Positions 1 through 10,168 of a stretch of 63,289 nucleotides of DNA are shown here, piece after piece. Within the stretch, counting starts at the first letter, position 1. Each line of letters opens with the position of its first letter. The DNA is taken from contig JADGJT010000105.1 in NCBI GenBank assembly GCA_027604005.1, positions 1 to 63,289 on the forward strand, given 5' to 3'. The position numbers were made by a program, and so were the translations under genes. The notes beneath the pieces are model-generated. The model was not told where the DNA came from. It saw only the letters and a list, made by a program, of their open reading frames with translations, and did no database searches. This DNA comes from Dinochytrium kinnereticum (lineage: Eukaryota > Chytridiomycota > Chytridiomycetes > Chytridiales > Chytridiaceae).

Positions 1-1
1 G

Positions 2-1272
2 AACTGGGACTGCTTCCCAGCCGGTGACCTTCCCGCTATCGAGAACGACACGACCCTCCAAAAACTTTGGTCACTCTGGTCCCCCCTCTTCCCTCCCACC
101 GATCCCGAAACCCCCACCGCAAAGCAAACCTTCCTCAGAGGCGGCTTCTTCACCCGAACTCTCATCCCAAACCGTCTCTCCGCAATTTCCATCAACACCT
201 TATCGTTCTTCCAGAGCAACAATGCCTTGCCCGGGGATTGCGCGCCTTTTGATCCTAGTGGGGATAAAGAGTGGGGGCGGAATCATCCTGGGGATATTCA
301 GATTCGATGGTTGGAGGAGGAGTTGAGGAAGGCTAGGAAGGAGGGAAGGAGGGTGATGATTGTTGGGCATGTGCCGCCGGTGACCCCGGAGGGTGCCCAG
401 TTTTTGACGAATTGTTTGGATTGGTTTGCGTTTGTTTGGGGGGAGTTTTCGGACGTGGTTCTGATGCAGTATTATGGGCATATCAATCGGGATATCTTGC
501 ATTTGTTGTTGGTGAGTGGTGCTTTTTTTCTTGTGATTCCTTTTTTTGTAGAATGTGACTTGTCTGTATTGTCTCTAGCATTATTGTAAGAACAACTGCT
601 GACGTTTTCTTTAAATTGTAGGGTCCCCGCATTATTCCCACCAAGAATACCAACCACACACCTCATCCCCTAAACCCTTACCAGATCACGAGTTTAACCC
701 CAACTACCCTCCAAACCCTCGATCTAACGACCAACAATATCCTCTCACTTGCCGCAACCTCCGCCTCGATAGTTCCAGCCTACAATCCGGGTTTCAGATC
801 GGGCCAACTCCTTCTCACAAACACGACGTTAACCCTTCACGACCACTCCACCTTCTTCGCAGACGTTGACAAAGCCAATCAAAAACGCGACAGTCTGTTC
901 AGCTATGGTCCTTACCTGACCTTTGACGAGTCCTGCTCTTCTCGGAATGATTTTGGGATGGAGGCTCTTACTGGGGAGGCTGTTGAACGATGGGTTCTGG
1001 AGATGCGCCGCGGTGATGGTTTGGTGGGTGGAACGAAGAGAAGAGAGTCTGAGAGGACTTTGAAGAGGTATGGGAGGTGCATGGCTGTCTCTGTTGATTT
1101 GACGCAGAGGAGGAGAGAGCCTATAACTGCTGGGGATCCGGTTGTGAGGGTTGTCTTGATGGTCGGGGGTGCGTTGGTTTTGGGGATGGTTTTGGGAGGC
1201 GTTGCGTGGTGGGTTTGGTGGGGGTTTGGAGGGTGCGGTCGGGAGGGGGAGAGCCGGCCTTTGCTGACCTGA
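2..1272 (+). CDS. Endopolyphosphatase-like calcineurin-type phosphoesterase, 3' part
   Basis: Partial gene: the coding frame is open at the left edge and ends in a stop at 1270–1272. Two exons, 2–511 and 622–1272, joined by a GTGAGT…TTGTAG intron that keeps the frame. Visible motifs are GHVPP followed by YYGHINRD, which match the late metal-binding blocks (GHxPP, then a GHxN-type histidine) of the Ppn1/acid-sphingomyelinase branch of calcineurin-like phosphoesterases. Such enzymes hydrolyse polyphosphate or phosphodiester bonds, usually in the vacuole lumen. The C-terminus has a hydrophobic stretch encoded at about 1140–1220 (VLMVGGALVLGMVLGGVAW), so the protein looks anchored by a C-terminal membrane segment; yeast Ppn1 is anchored at the N-terminus instead. 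The first metal-binding motifs lie outside the window. The superfamily is fairly sure; the exact substrate is inference. Confidence 0.75.
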
Positions 1273-1775
1273 TATTTTTGTTCCGTTTTGTTCCTTCTTC
1301 CTCCCAGCTGTGCGTTTTCTTTTCTTTATTTTTTTTTCCTTTCTTTGGGGGGGGGGGGGCTTATTTATATCGGTGTGTTTGCGCTGTGCACAGCTTCATT
1401 CTCCATCCCCTGCAGTATTTAATTCTGACTGTCGCCATGCGCCGCCCATCCCTCTGCTTACCTCGTAATAAAGGCGACGGCATCCATCCGTTCCAACCCG
1501 CAGCCGTCACGGCAGCCAACTCGCGACTGACTGGTGAATGAAGGGCGATGCAAATTGTCAAGTCGCTGAAATCGAACAAGTTGCGATCGCTTGTCCCCTT
1601 CAACGATCTCTTCCTCTAGAAAACCCGCCGCACCTCACCCCGTCTCCACCTCGCTCCAAGCTGCCCAACCCGCCCTTCATCCACCGCACGGCCTCCCTTC
1701 ATACCAGCAGACGCAAGGACCACCACCGTCCCCCTGACGCTCTTGAACAAAAAAAACAAACAAAAAAAAGGCATC
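1273..1775. other. Intergenic: 3' region of the phosphoesterase and AFG1 promoter
   Basis: No coding frame supported. Holds a run of 13 G at 1347–1359 just after T-rich sequence, and a CT-rich stretch before the AFG1 start with A-rich sequence (1748–1770) directly upstream of the ATG. Confidence 0.6.
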
Positions 1776-4700
1776 ATGCATCCACCCAAGCCGCGATCCC
1801 TCGCCCTTTCGTCTGTCGTTGCAAGCGCCACGCTTGTGTCTGCCCCCCTTGCGGTGAGAGCTTCCGTGCGATCATCAAGTTTCAGGAGGACGTTTGCAAG
1901 CCACGTTGATGCGGGGGTGGGGATTGGGAGACCGATTGTTCCGAATCCTGGCCTGAAAGCTTCGACTACGACGACGACGACGACGACGACTGTAACAAAG
2001 ACCAAGAAGAAGGAGACGGAGCAGGTTGTTTCTGCGGGTGTTGCAGAGATTGGTGAGTGATGGGGAGGGTTGGGGTTTTGTTTTGTTTTATTGTTTGTTT
2101 GTTTTTTTGTGGTTGAGGGGATCTTAATGAGGTTCTTGGGGTTTGTTTGCTGTTAAGGCCCACTTCCTGAGTATCGCCGTCGTATTGCGCTCGGGTTGCT
2201 TAAACCTGATCAGGAGCAGTATCGGGCGGTTGTGAGGGTAAGTCTGTGCCTTGGGTTTTTTGTGAGAGCAGAAGCGATTTCATGGTCTACGAAAAATAAG
2301 TAACCAACCCCCTCTTGTTGTTATTATCGTTGCGTCGCAGCTTCAAACCCTCTGCGATGACCTTCTGGATTACCAACCCCCGGAGATCAAAGCATTCCCC
2401 GGTAAACCGATCGTAAGTCCTCCCTCCCCCCCCCTCCAAAAAAAAAGCTCAGTAATAGCTACCCCCACTATTTTAAAACCCGCCTCCTCCCCTCCTCACG
2501 CGGCAACTTCTTCCGAAATAGTTTTCTCTTAACTCCCCCCTCTCCAATCTAATAATGATTCGTTTTAACTGACTTGTTTCTATTTTATTGCAGTGGCAAC
2601 GCGGGTTCAAGCTGTTTGGAAAGGACGGGGGCATTCAGAAGTTGTCGGAGAATGCGTTCGCTGGGAAATCAATGATTCCAGTGTTGGTTGATGGAGAGGA
2701 GCCTGATTTTATTGGACCGAGGGGGTTGTGGATTCATGGGGAGGTTGGGTGCGTTGTTGTTGTTGTTTTTTGTTTGTTTTGGTTGATTTTGCTTGAGATT
2801 CTTTCATCTTCTTCTACCTCTTCCTTTATATTTGGTTGGATTTAAGCGGGATATTGGAGGGATGAAACCTTCACTTCACTCTCGCTGATCCAAGGTGTCG
2901 ATGAGCATTTCATCTCCCCAGATCCCCCGAATCCTACATGGCGTCATCACCCTACAACCCCTTATTCTTCTCTGGTCCTCAACATATCTCTTACCTCCCT
3001 CCTTCTCTAGCACCGGCAAAACCCTCCTCTTGGACCTCTTCCACAGCACCCTCCCAACCCCCCATAAAAAGCGTATCCACTTCCACCACTTCACCACCTC
3101 CCTTCACTCCAAGCTCCGAGACTACCACTCCCTCCCCCCAGACTCCCCCGCGCGAACCTCCTCAGGCCACGTGACGATGGCGATCGCGAGGGAGTTGGCG
3201 GGGGAGGCTTGGATGATCTGCTTTGATGAGTTTCAGGTGACGGATGTGGCGACGGCGGTGATTTTGAGACAGGTTTTGGCGGGGTTGTTTCGGTTGGGGG
3301 TTGTTGTTGTTGTTACGAGTAATCGGGCGCCGGATGGTTTGTTATTTTGCTGTTATTGTTTTTTCTTTTTTTTTTTTTGTTTGTTTTTTTGTTGAGTCAG
3401 GGATAGATGAAGTTGGAGTAGGCAGTGGTGGAGGGCGGTGGGGTCATGATGGAGTCTGGTTATTGGTAGATAAAGGCGGGTTTCTAACCTCTCTTCTTTT
3501 TTTTTTTTCTTTCCCCCACATCAGAACTCTATCAAGGCGGATTTCAACGAAGTATCTACAGCCCGTTCATCGACCTAATCAAAGACCGTTGTGATGTGTT
3601 GAACGTGAGATCTGAGACGGATTATCGGGTTGTGTTAGCAAAAGGTAGGGTTGCTTTGCATTCTCTTTTTTTTATTTCCTTGTTGTTTCAGGGATTGGTA
3701 TGGATTTGCTGACCGTTTTCTGTTGGTTTTTTCGGTTTGCTTGGGGGAAATGTAGAGAAACCCCCACGAGAAAAGGAGGAGGTTTTTTTCAATTTGAATG
3801 ATGCGAAGAGTATTGGGAAGTATATTGAGGTGGGTGGGTGTTTGTTTTTGTTTGTTTTGGTGTTTGTTGGTTTTTTTACTCAGAGTCTTTTATTTTCTTA
3901 TTTTTTCCCCCGCCGATACGATTGCTAACGATATCTGGTTGCTTTTGCTTGTTTAATATTGCTTTTATTTATTCTCTTTCTCTTTAGCGCGTCACCACTT
4001 TGTTCAAAAATAACGATGGTAGGTGTTTGTTTTCATTGTTGTTCCTCTACCATCTTCCCAGATTCACAGCTTTTCGTTTTTTTTTCATAATTTTGACACC
4101 GACACTTCTCAAACTAACCTCTTTTCGAACCTCCTCCCATCCTTGTCCTCCACATAAAATAAATAAATACAGTGACGGAAAAGTCGTTTACAGTCTACGG
4201 CCGCGTAGTCGTTCTCAACAAAGCTACTGACGACGGGAAAGCCATCTTCTCTTTTGACGAGTTATGTGGGTCTGGTGATCATGTGAGTATAGTGCGCCTT
4301 TCCCTCCAATGAAATAGGGAAAAGATTGCTCATTTGATGACTCTGACATGCCTTTCGTGTTGGTTGAATGGAAAAGCCACTTGGACCCGTGGATTACCTG
4401 GAGCTCTGCAGCCGATATCACACCATTGTGGTTCAGAGCGTTCCGGTGATGGGGTTAGCGCAGAAGAATGAGGCGAGGAGATTCATTACGTTTTTGGATG
4501 CCGCATACGAGAATAAGGTATGATGATTTTATTTGTTTTTCCAGATGTTAAAAGAAAGAAATCTTGAATCTTACCGTCTCTCATCCCAACCAGGTCAAAG
4601 TCATCATGAGCGCAGACGCAAACCCCGACAACCTCTTTATCACCGAACCCCAAAAACCCACCGCATCCAGCGGCGGCTCCTCCACGCCCACACCGGAATC

Positions 4701-5442
4701 CGCGGACGCAGTGATGCACCGCGAGATGCTTGGCGACCTCCTAGGTGGGTTTGAGCTGATCAAAGGTGTGGAAGGTGAGGACGGGTCATCCCCCATGATG
4801 GATGTTCGACGTCTCGCCATCTTCACGGGCTCCGATGAACGTTTCGCGTTCAAACGCGCTGTCTCCAGGATCAAGGAGATGGGTTCGGAGGGGTACCTCT
4901 CCGGGGAGCATGCGCCGCAACAGGTCGACTGGAAGGGGTTGGAGAGGGTAAGGCGGGTTGAGGGGGCTGTGGATGATGTGGTGGTGCCGCCTGCCTCCGC
5001 CTCTAACGGTGATCCTGATACAGCAGCTCTGGCGACTGATCCGGTGAAAGAGGCGGTGGAAGCCCCTGTGGCGTTTGTGAGCGATGATGTGCCCCGTGGT
5101 GCAAGGATGAGTGAGATGGGGCCAGAGGCTTATGGAGATGATTTCGGTGAGGAGGCGGGGTACCGAGGGTATGTGGTTCGAATGCAGCATCGGTTGGGAG
5201 GTGGTTTGGAGAAGGACGGGGAGGCGAATGGAGGGGGTATTTTGAAGACGATGAAGGAGAGACAGGAGGGGTCCCCTAAGGTCCAGGAGACTCATTTCTG
5301 GGGAATTGTTCCGAGTCGGTGGACGGCGGGGAGGACAGCGGCGTTCTGGAGCAACATGTCCGTTGGAGGAGACAAGAAGGGAGGCAGTGGCGAGGGTCAG
5401 GGTAAAAAGAAGGGTGAGGGTGAGGGTGAAGGGAGCAAGTGA
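1776..5442 (+). CDS. AFG1: AFG1/LACE1-family mitochondrial AAA ATPase
   Basis: Eleven exons (1776–2052, 2158–2237, 2341–2412, 2594–2748, 3011–3336, 3525–3644, 3756–3829, 3988–4018, 4173–4282, 4377–4517, 4594–5442), all phase-consistent, give about 744 residues. The family pattern is clear: GPLPEYRRRIALGLL after the N-terminal region, Walker A GEVGTGKT formed across the exon 4/5 junction, Walker B MICFDEFQVTD, then TSNRAPDELYQGGFQR and the C-terminal RLAIFTGSDERFAFKR block. AFG1 proteins act on the matrix side of the inner mitochondrial membrane in protein quality control of respiratory-chain subunits. The N-terminus is Arg/Ser-rich and fits a targeting peptide; a run of Thr encoded by ACG repeats follows (1964–1989). 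The C-terminus carries an extra Gly/Lys/Glu-rich tail. AATAAA lies about 10 bases after the stop. Confidence 0.93.
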
Positions 5443-6025
5443 AAGCAAATCAATAAAATGAAGTCGCGTTCATTCTCGACCAGCATATGCTTCGCGTGCA
5501 GAGACAGGTCTTTACGCGTGTTTTGAGAAACATCAAGAAGCGATGGCCATATCATTTGACATATCCCCTGTTGAATATTGGAGGTAGCACACAAAGATTC
5601 AAGCCTTAAACAGGTTGCGCGGGAAGATGCTGGGCAATATCCATTCAGGGTGGTTGCGAATATGCTTACGCACCTTTGGTGAAATATCCATGTTGAAGGG
5701 AAGAAGAAAAAGAAGGTTCGACTGCTGTTTGAGGGTGTTACACGCAGACAAAATATCGGTGGCCAGAAATAGGTTTTCATTTAGTAAGTTAATTGCTTAT
5801 TCGCTTCGCCTCATCCTCCCTCCCCTTTGAGCGTGGGAACTGCCGTAAAGACGTCTCCGGCGAGTCCGTCATTGCCTCCCTCTCCACCGACACGCACCGT
5901 CGCATCCTCATCTCCGCCTTCCTGCCTCCCACCGATCTATTAACCACCTAAGCCACCAGTCTGCATCCGTCCGTCCGTCGTCCGTCCTTTCCTCCTCCTT
6001 CTATACCCTCGCTGGTGGATTCAAA
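5443..6025. promoter_or_regulatory. Intergenic: AFG1 3' end and KHA1 promoter region
   Basis: AATAAA at about 5452 is a likely poly(A) signal for AFG1. The last 100 bases before the antiporter start are C/T-rich with imperfect CCGT repeats around 5965–5990. Small open frames here (for example on the minus strand at 5397–5780) have no family signal. Confidence 0.5.
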
Positions 6026-9000
6026 ATGGCTGGCTCACTCTCTATCCTCACCGGGGAGAACCCGAACAACATCAGCGCTATCTCCCTCTTCCTGGTCCAG
6101 GCTACAATCATCATCGCCACAGCTCGTGTCCTCTCCCTCGGTCTCAGCTATCTGCGTCAGCCGAGAGTAATCGCTGAGGTTATCGGTGGCATCATCCTGG
6201 GCTCTTCTGCCCTGTCAAAGATTCCGGCCTTCAAGACAAACATCTTTCCTCCGGAGTCTCTTGCCGGCTTCAAGCTCGTTGCTGATTTTGGGTTGATTCT
6301 TTACTTGTTTTTGGTGAGTTTTATTTACTCAAGCACAGCGCGAGATACTTTCCACAGCGCGAGATACTTTCCAATATTTTCATTCCTTTTTTTTTATGTC
6401 GCCAGAGGCTTCTTTTATGACTCGTTCGGCATTGAATAACAGTAGTAATCCGTTTATCCTTATTTATTATTTTAGATTGGCCTTGAGATGGACCCCAAGA
6501 GTCTGATATCAACCGTCCGCAAGTCCATTCCCGTGTCACTCGCCGGTATCTTTCTCCCATTCGTACTTGGCGTCGGCATCTCCAAACTCCTCTTTGACAC
6601 TTATGCCGACCCCGGAAAACCTTTCTCAAGTTTTATGATCTTCCTGGGTGTCGCCATGTCCATCACCGCGTTCCCCGTTCTCGCGCGTATTTTGACTGAG
6701 CGAAAGCTTCTTCACACCAGCGTAGGTTTTTTTTCGTTTGGATCCTTTCCTTTCATGTCCAATCGATTAACAGTCCTTCCTACTTCCGCACAAAAAACAT
6801 ACATATAAATCAAACCATCAACAACATAAACATAGGTTGGCAGCGCGACCATCTCCGCCGCAGCAGTCGACGATTTCGTAGCCTGGACGCTCCTCATCCT
6901 TGTCATGTCACTCATCAACAACACCAACACAGGCTCTACCAAGCCCAGCGACTACGCAACAGCCGTCTACGTTTTCCTGATTGTGATCGGCTTTGCCGTG
7001 TTTCTGTGGTTCGCCGTTCGTCCGGGTCTTGTTTACCTTGTCAAGCTTTCTGGAAGGAAGGAGAGCGTTTCTCAGTTTTTGCTGTTTGTCGTTTTCACCC
7101 TTGTTTTGGCCTCCGCCTGGTTTTGTGAGGTGATTGGAGTCCATGCTATTTTTGGAAGTGAGTAGATTTTAACCTTTCCCATACCATTGCCCCTTTCTTT
7201 ACACCTGCACCGCCCTGCCTCTTTCCTTTTCCTTTTTAACCTCCTCCTCTTCTATCCTTTCCACAAAAGGTTTCCTCGTTGGTGTCGTGATTCCGCACGA
7301 GAATGGGTTCGCCCGTCACCTCGCGGAGCAGATTGAAGATCTGGTCACGATCGTATTCTTGCCTCTTTACTTTGCCTACTCTGGTCTCAACACTCGCATT
7401 GATACCATCAATGATTGGCAAGGATGGGGATTTGTGCTGTTGGTTATTATTGTTGCTTGTGGTGGAAAAATTGTGGGCTGCACGCTCGCCTCCAGGTGGT
7501 CGGGGATGAATTGGAGGGAGAGCTTTACGGTGGGAATTTTGATGAATACTAAGGGGTGAGCATATATTTGCTGTTTTTTGGTTTTCTTTGGGATGTTATT
7601 TTTTGTTGCTTTTATTTGCTACTGACCATGTATTTATTGATTGTTTTCTATTTAGTCTTGTCGAAATTATCGTCTTGAACCTTGGGCTGAAAGCCGGTAT
7701 CATTAATGAAAAGATTTTCTCCATCTTTGTCTGCATGGCCGTCGCAACAACAGTCATGACCGTTCCTATCGTATCCGTAATCTACCCAGAATCATGTAAG
7801 CACAATCTACATCTCTCTGCCATTACAAAACAGGAACAACACACTAAACTCCACCCCTTTCTCACCGAACACATAGACTACATGAACGTGAACCGTCCTG
7901 AAGCTATTGACGCCTCCGAAGTCGAAGGGGCCTCGTCGGAAGATGACCGCGACTCTTTAAAGAAGTCACCCACTGGTGTTCACCTTCAATCCTCGAACTC
8001 GGATCTCGTGCTCACCGACGGAGCTTTGGAAGTCAGGGCTTTGGTGTGCTTGCCTTCGCTAGGAGCTGTGCCGTCCATGATGTCGTTTACCACTGCTTTG
8101 GGGGCCTCTCCTGGGGTCGGGCAGGGTGTATTTTTGGTGTCGGCCTTGAGGTTGATTGAGATTTCGGAGAGGATGTCGTCGGTGGTGGGTGCCTTTTGTT
8201 TGATTTTTTGCTTTTGGTTTGGGGATTGGGTGTTTGAGGATATGGTTGTTTTTTTTCCCCCCGCTCTGCACTTTTTTTTGTGTATGTGTGTGCTTTGCTT
8301 ATTTTAGATCGTAACCTTCTTCACATCATCTCACGACTTCTCAGATGCTCGCGAACGAATACACTGACACCATGCGCACGGACCCAATTCTCCAAGTCTT
8401 CCGCACCTTCACTGATCTCCATCGCATCCGTTCCAAACTCCTCCTCGGCGTGGTCCCCGAAACCCGCTCCTTTAGCGCCAACATCCTCTCCGCCGCAAAG
8501 GACACCTCATCAACCCTGATTATCCTCCCCTGGCTTCGATCCGCTTCCGAGACCTCTGGCGACTTTGACGAACGTGTTGCAAAGGCTTCGTATGATGAGG
8601 TCATGGCGTCTAACCAGATCGGAGGGGCCACGGTGGTCTTGTTCATGGATAAGGGGTTCGGAAGACCCGCCACGGCTCATGTTGGTGTTGCGAAGAAGAA
8701 GTCGACGTTGGCGTTGGCTTCGCCCGCGACCTGGCAGCAGCCTGGATCGGAGACGACGCAGCCGACCAGCCCTGTAACGGTGAAGCCGACATTTGACTTT
8801 TTCCGGATCATTCAGGATGGGACTATGTCTGTTCAACGTGGGGTTGCGGTGTCGCCTTTGAAAAGGGTGCATAGGGCGCCGGTGTTGGTTGTGGTATTTT
8901 TTGGTGGGGCGGATGATCGTGAGGCGCTTCGTGTTGCAGGGTTGGTTGCTCATGGGGCTCAGGGGGTTTCGGTTGGGGGTGGAGGTGGGAATGGTCCAGC

Positions 9001-9598
9001 AATGATTGTTGTGCTTCGTGCTCATGTTGGGAAGGACGATGTGGATGAATCAACGGTGATTACCTCGGACGATGTTGTTGCTCCAGTCCGGGTGGCAGAT
9101 GCACGAGGATTGGGATGGCAGTCGTCATTGATTGATGATGCCACGGCTTTGATGACGCTTCAGAGTCTGTTTGAACCGGGGCACGTTGTCGTGCAGGATA
9201 TTGACACCTCGCCCCTCGCCTCCTCCAACGCTGGTGATGATGCTCAGCTCACCGTTCAATCCACCCACTCGAACCGCGGGAAACGTCTTGCGATCGACAC
9301 GATGACGACCGCCACCACCTCTATTCAACCCACTAAACCTCTTGGCGCGATCATTGCCGACGCCGCGGATGAGATAGTGAAGAAGAGGATGGGTGGATCG
9401 AGTGATGAGGTGTTTGGTGGGCTGAATGGAGGGGATCTCGTTGTTGTGGGGAATGGGGCCGTAAAGGCTTCTGGGACGGTGTTGGGGGCTAGGAGCGGGG
9501 CTGCTGGGTTAAGAGTTTGGATTGAGAATGAGACTGGGGCATCGGTTGCGGTTGTTAAGGCGCCTAGTGGAGTTAAGGGGGGTGAAAAGATGGTTTGA
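6026..9598 (+). CDS. KHA1: KHA1-like K+/H+ antiporter (CPA2 family)
   Basis: Seven exons (6026–6313, 6476–6721, 6836–7157, 7270–7555, 7656–7795, 7877–8184, 8345–9598) give about 947 residues. The first ~430 residues form a CPA2 cation/proton exchanger domain: RQPRVIAEVIGGIILG near the start, LGVAMSITAFPVLARIL, then AAAVDDFVAW (the aspartate pair region expected in the ion path), HAIFGSFLVG across an exon junction, and MNTKGLVEIIVLN. The long C-terminal half is soluble and resembles the cytosolic region of yeast Kha1. In yeast Kha1 sits in Golgi membranes and helps with K+ and pH homeostasis. Intron 1 contains a 19-bp tandem duplication. Length agrees with fungal KHA1 proteins (850–950). Confidence 0.92.
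6334..6371. repeat. Two direct copies of a 19-bp unit in a KHA1 intron
   Basis: The unit CACAGCGCGAGATACTTTC occurs at 6334–6352 and immediately again at 6353–6371 with no mismatch, inside intron 1 of the antiporter gene. It looks like a recent slippage duplication. Confidence 0.9.
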
Positions 9599-9727
9599 GG
9601 TTGTCGGGAGGCGTTCTCTTTCACTTGTTTTCTTTTTTTCTTTTTCTTTTTTCCTTTTTTTGTACCTTCTTTTTGCTGCAAATCTGTTTGTCTTTCTATT
9701 TCTTCATGGCATATCGATACACAGTTC

Positions 9728-9758
<31 letters not shown>

Positions 9759-10168
9759 GTTTTTGTCTGTTTCCTTGTCCTTGGACTTATTTTTCGAGTT
9801 CGTTTTGTTTTATTTTATTCTATGTGCATGGCTTGCTCTTTTTGTGGGGTGGGTTGCGTGGGGGAAGGGGGAGGATATTGATCTTTCGCGGCTTCCCCTT
9901 GCTTTTGTTGTTAGGCAGATCAGACTGCGTTGTGCGAGCGAATCTTTCTGAAAACAAAAACTCGCCTTTTTCGTTGAACTTTGTTTTATTCTCTATTAGT
10001 TTGTGGCCGTGGCCGAATGCCATCGTTTTTTACGTCAAGAAATGAAAGACGAAGCTGTCAAACGGAGTTTGTTCTTCAAGTGGCTGGAACGCGAGATGCC
10101 TTCAATCCGTAAACCACTTCATGTGAAGCTTCGCGACAGACCATCAAATACGGCCCTCCGCCCACTTC
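9599..10168. other. Intergenic: T-rich 3' region with TTTTG repeats
   Basis: Follows the antiporter stop. Very T-rich, with five or six tandem TTTTG units at about 9731–9764. The remaining ~250 bases show no convincing coding frame; a 64-residue plus-strand frame at 10003–10197 overlaps the end of the minus-strand remnant and is not supported. Confidence 0.5.

Noticed and set aside
8510..9025. 171-codon minus-strand frame inside KHA1
   Set aside because: Arg/His/Pro/Asn-rich antisense shadow of a strongly supported exon.
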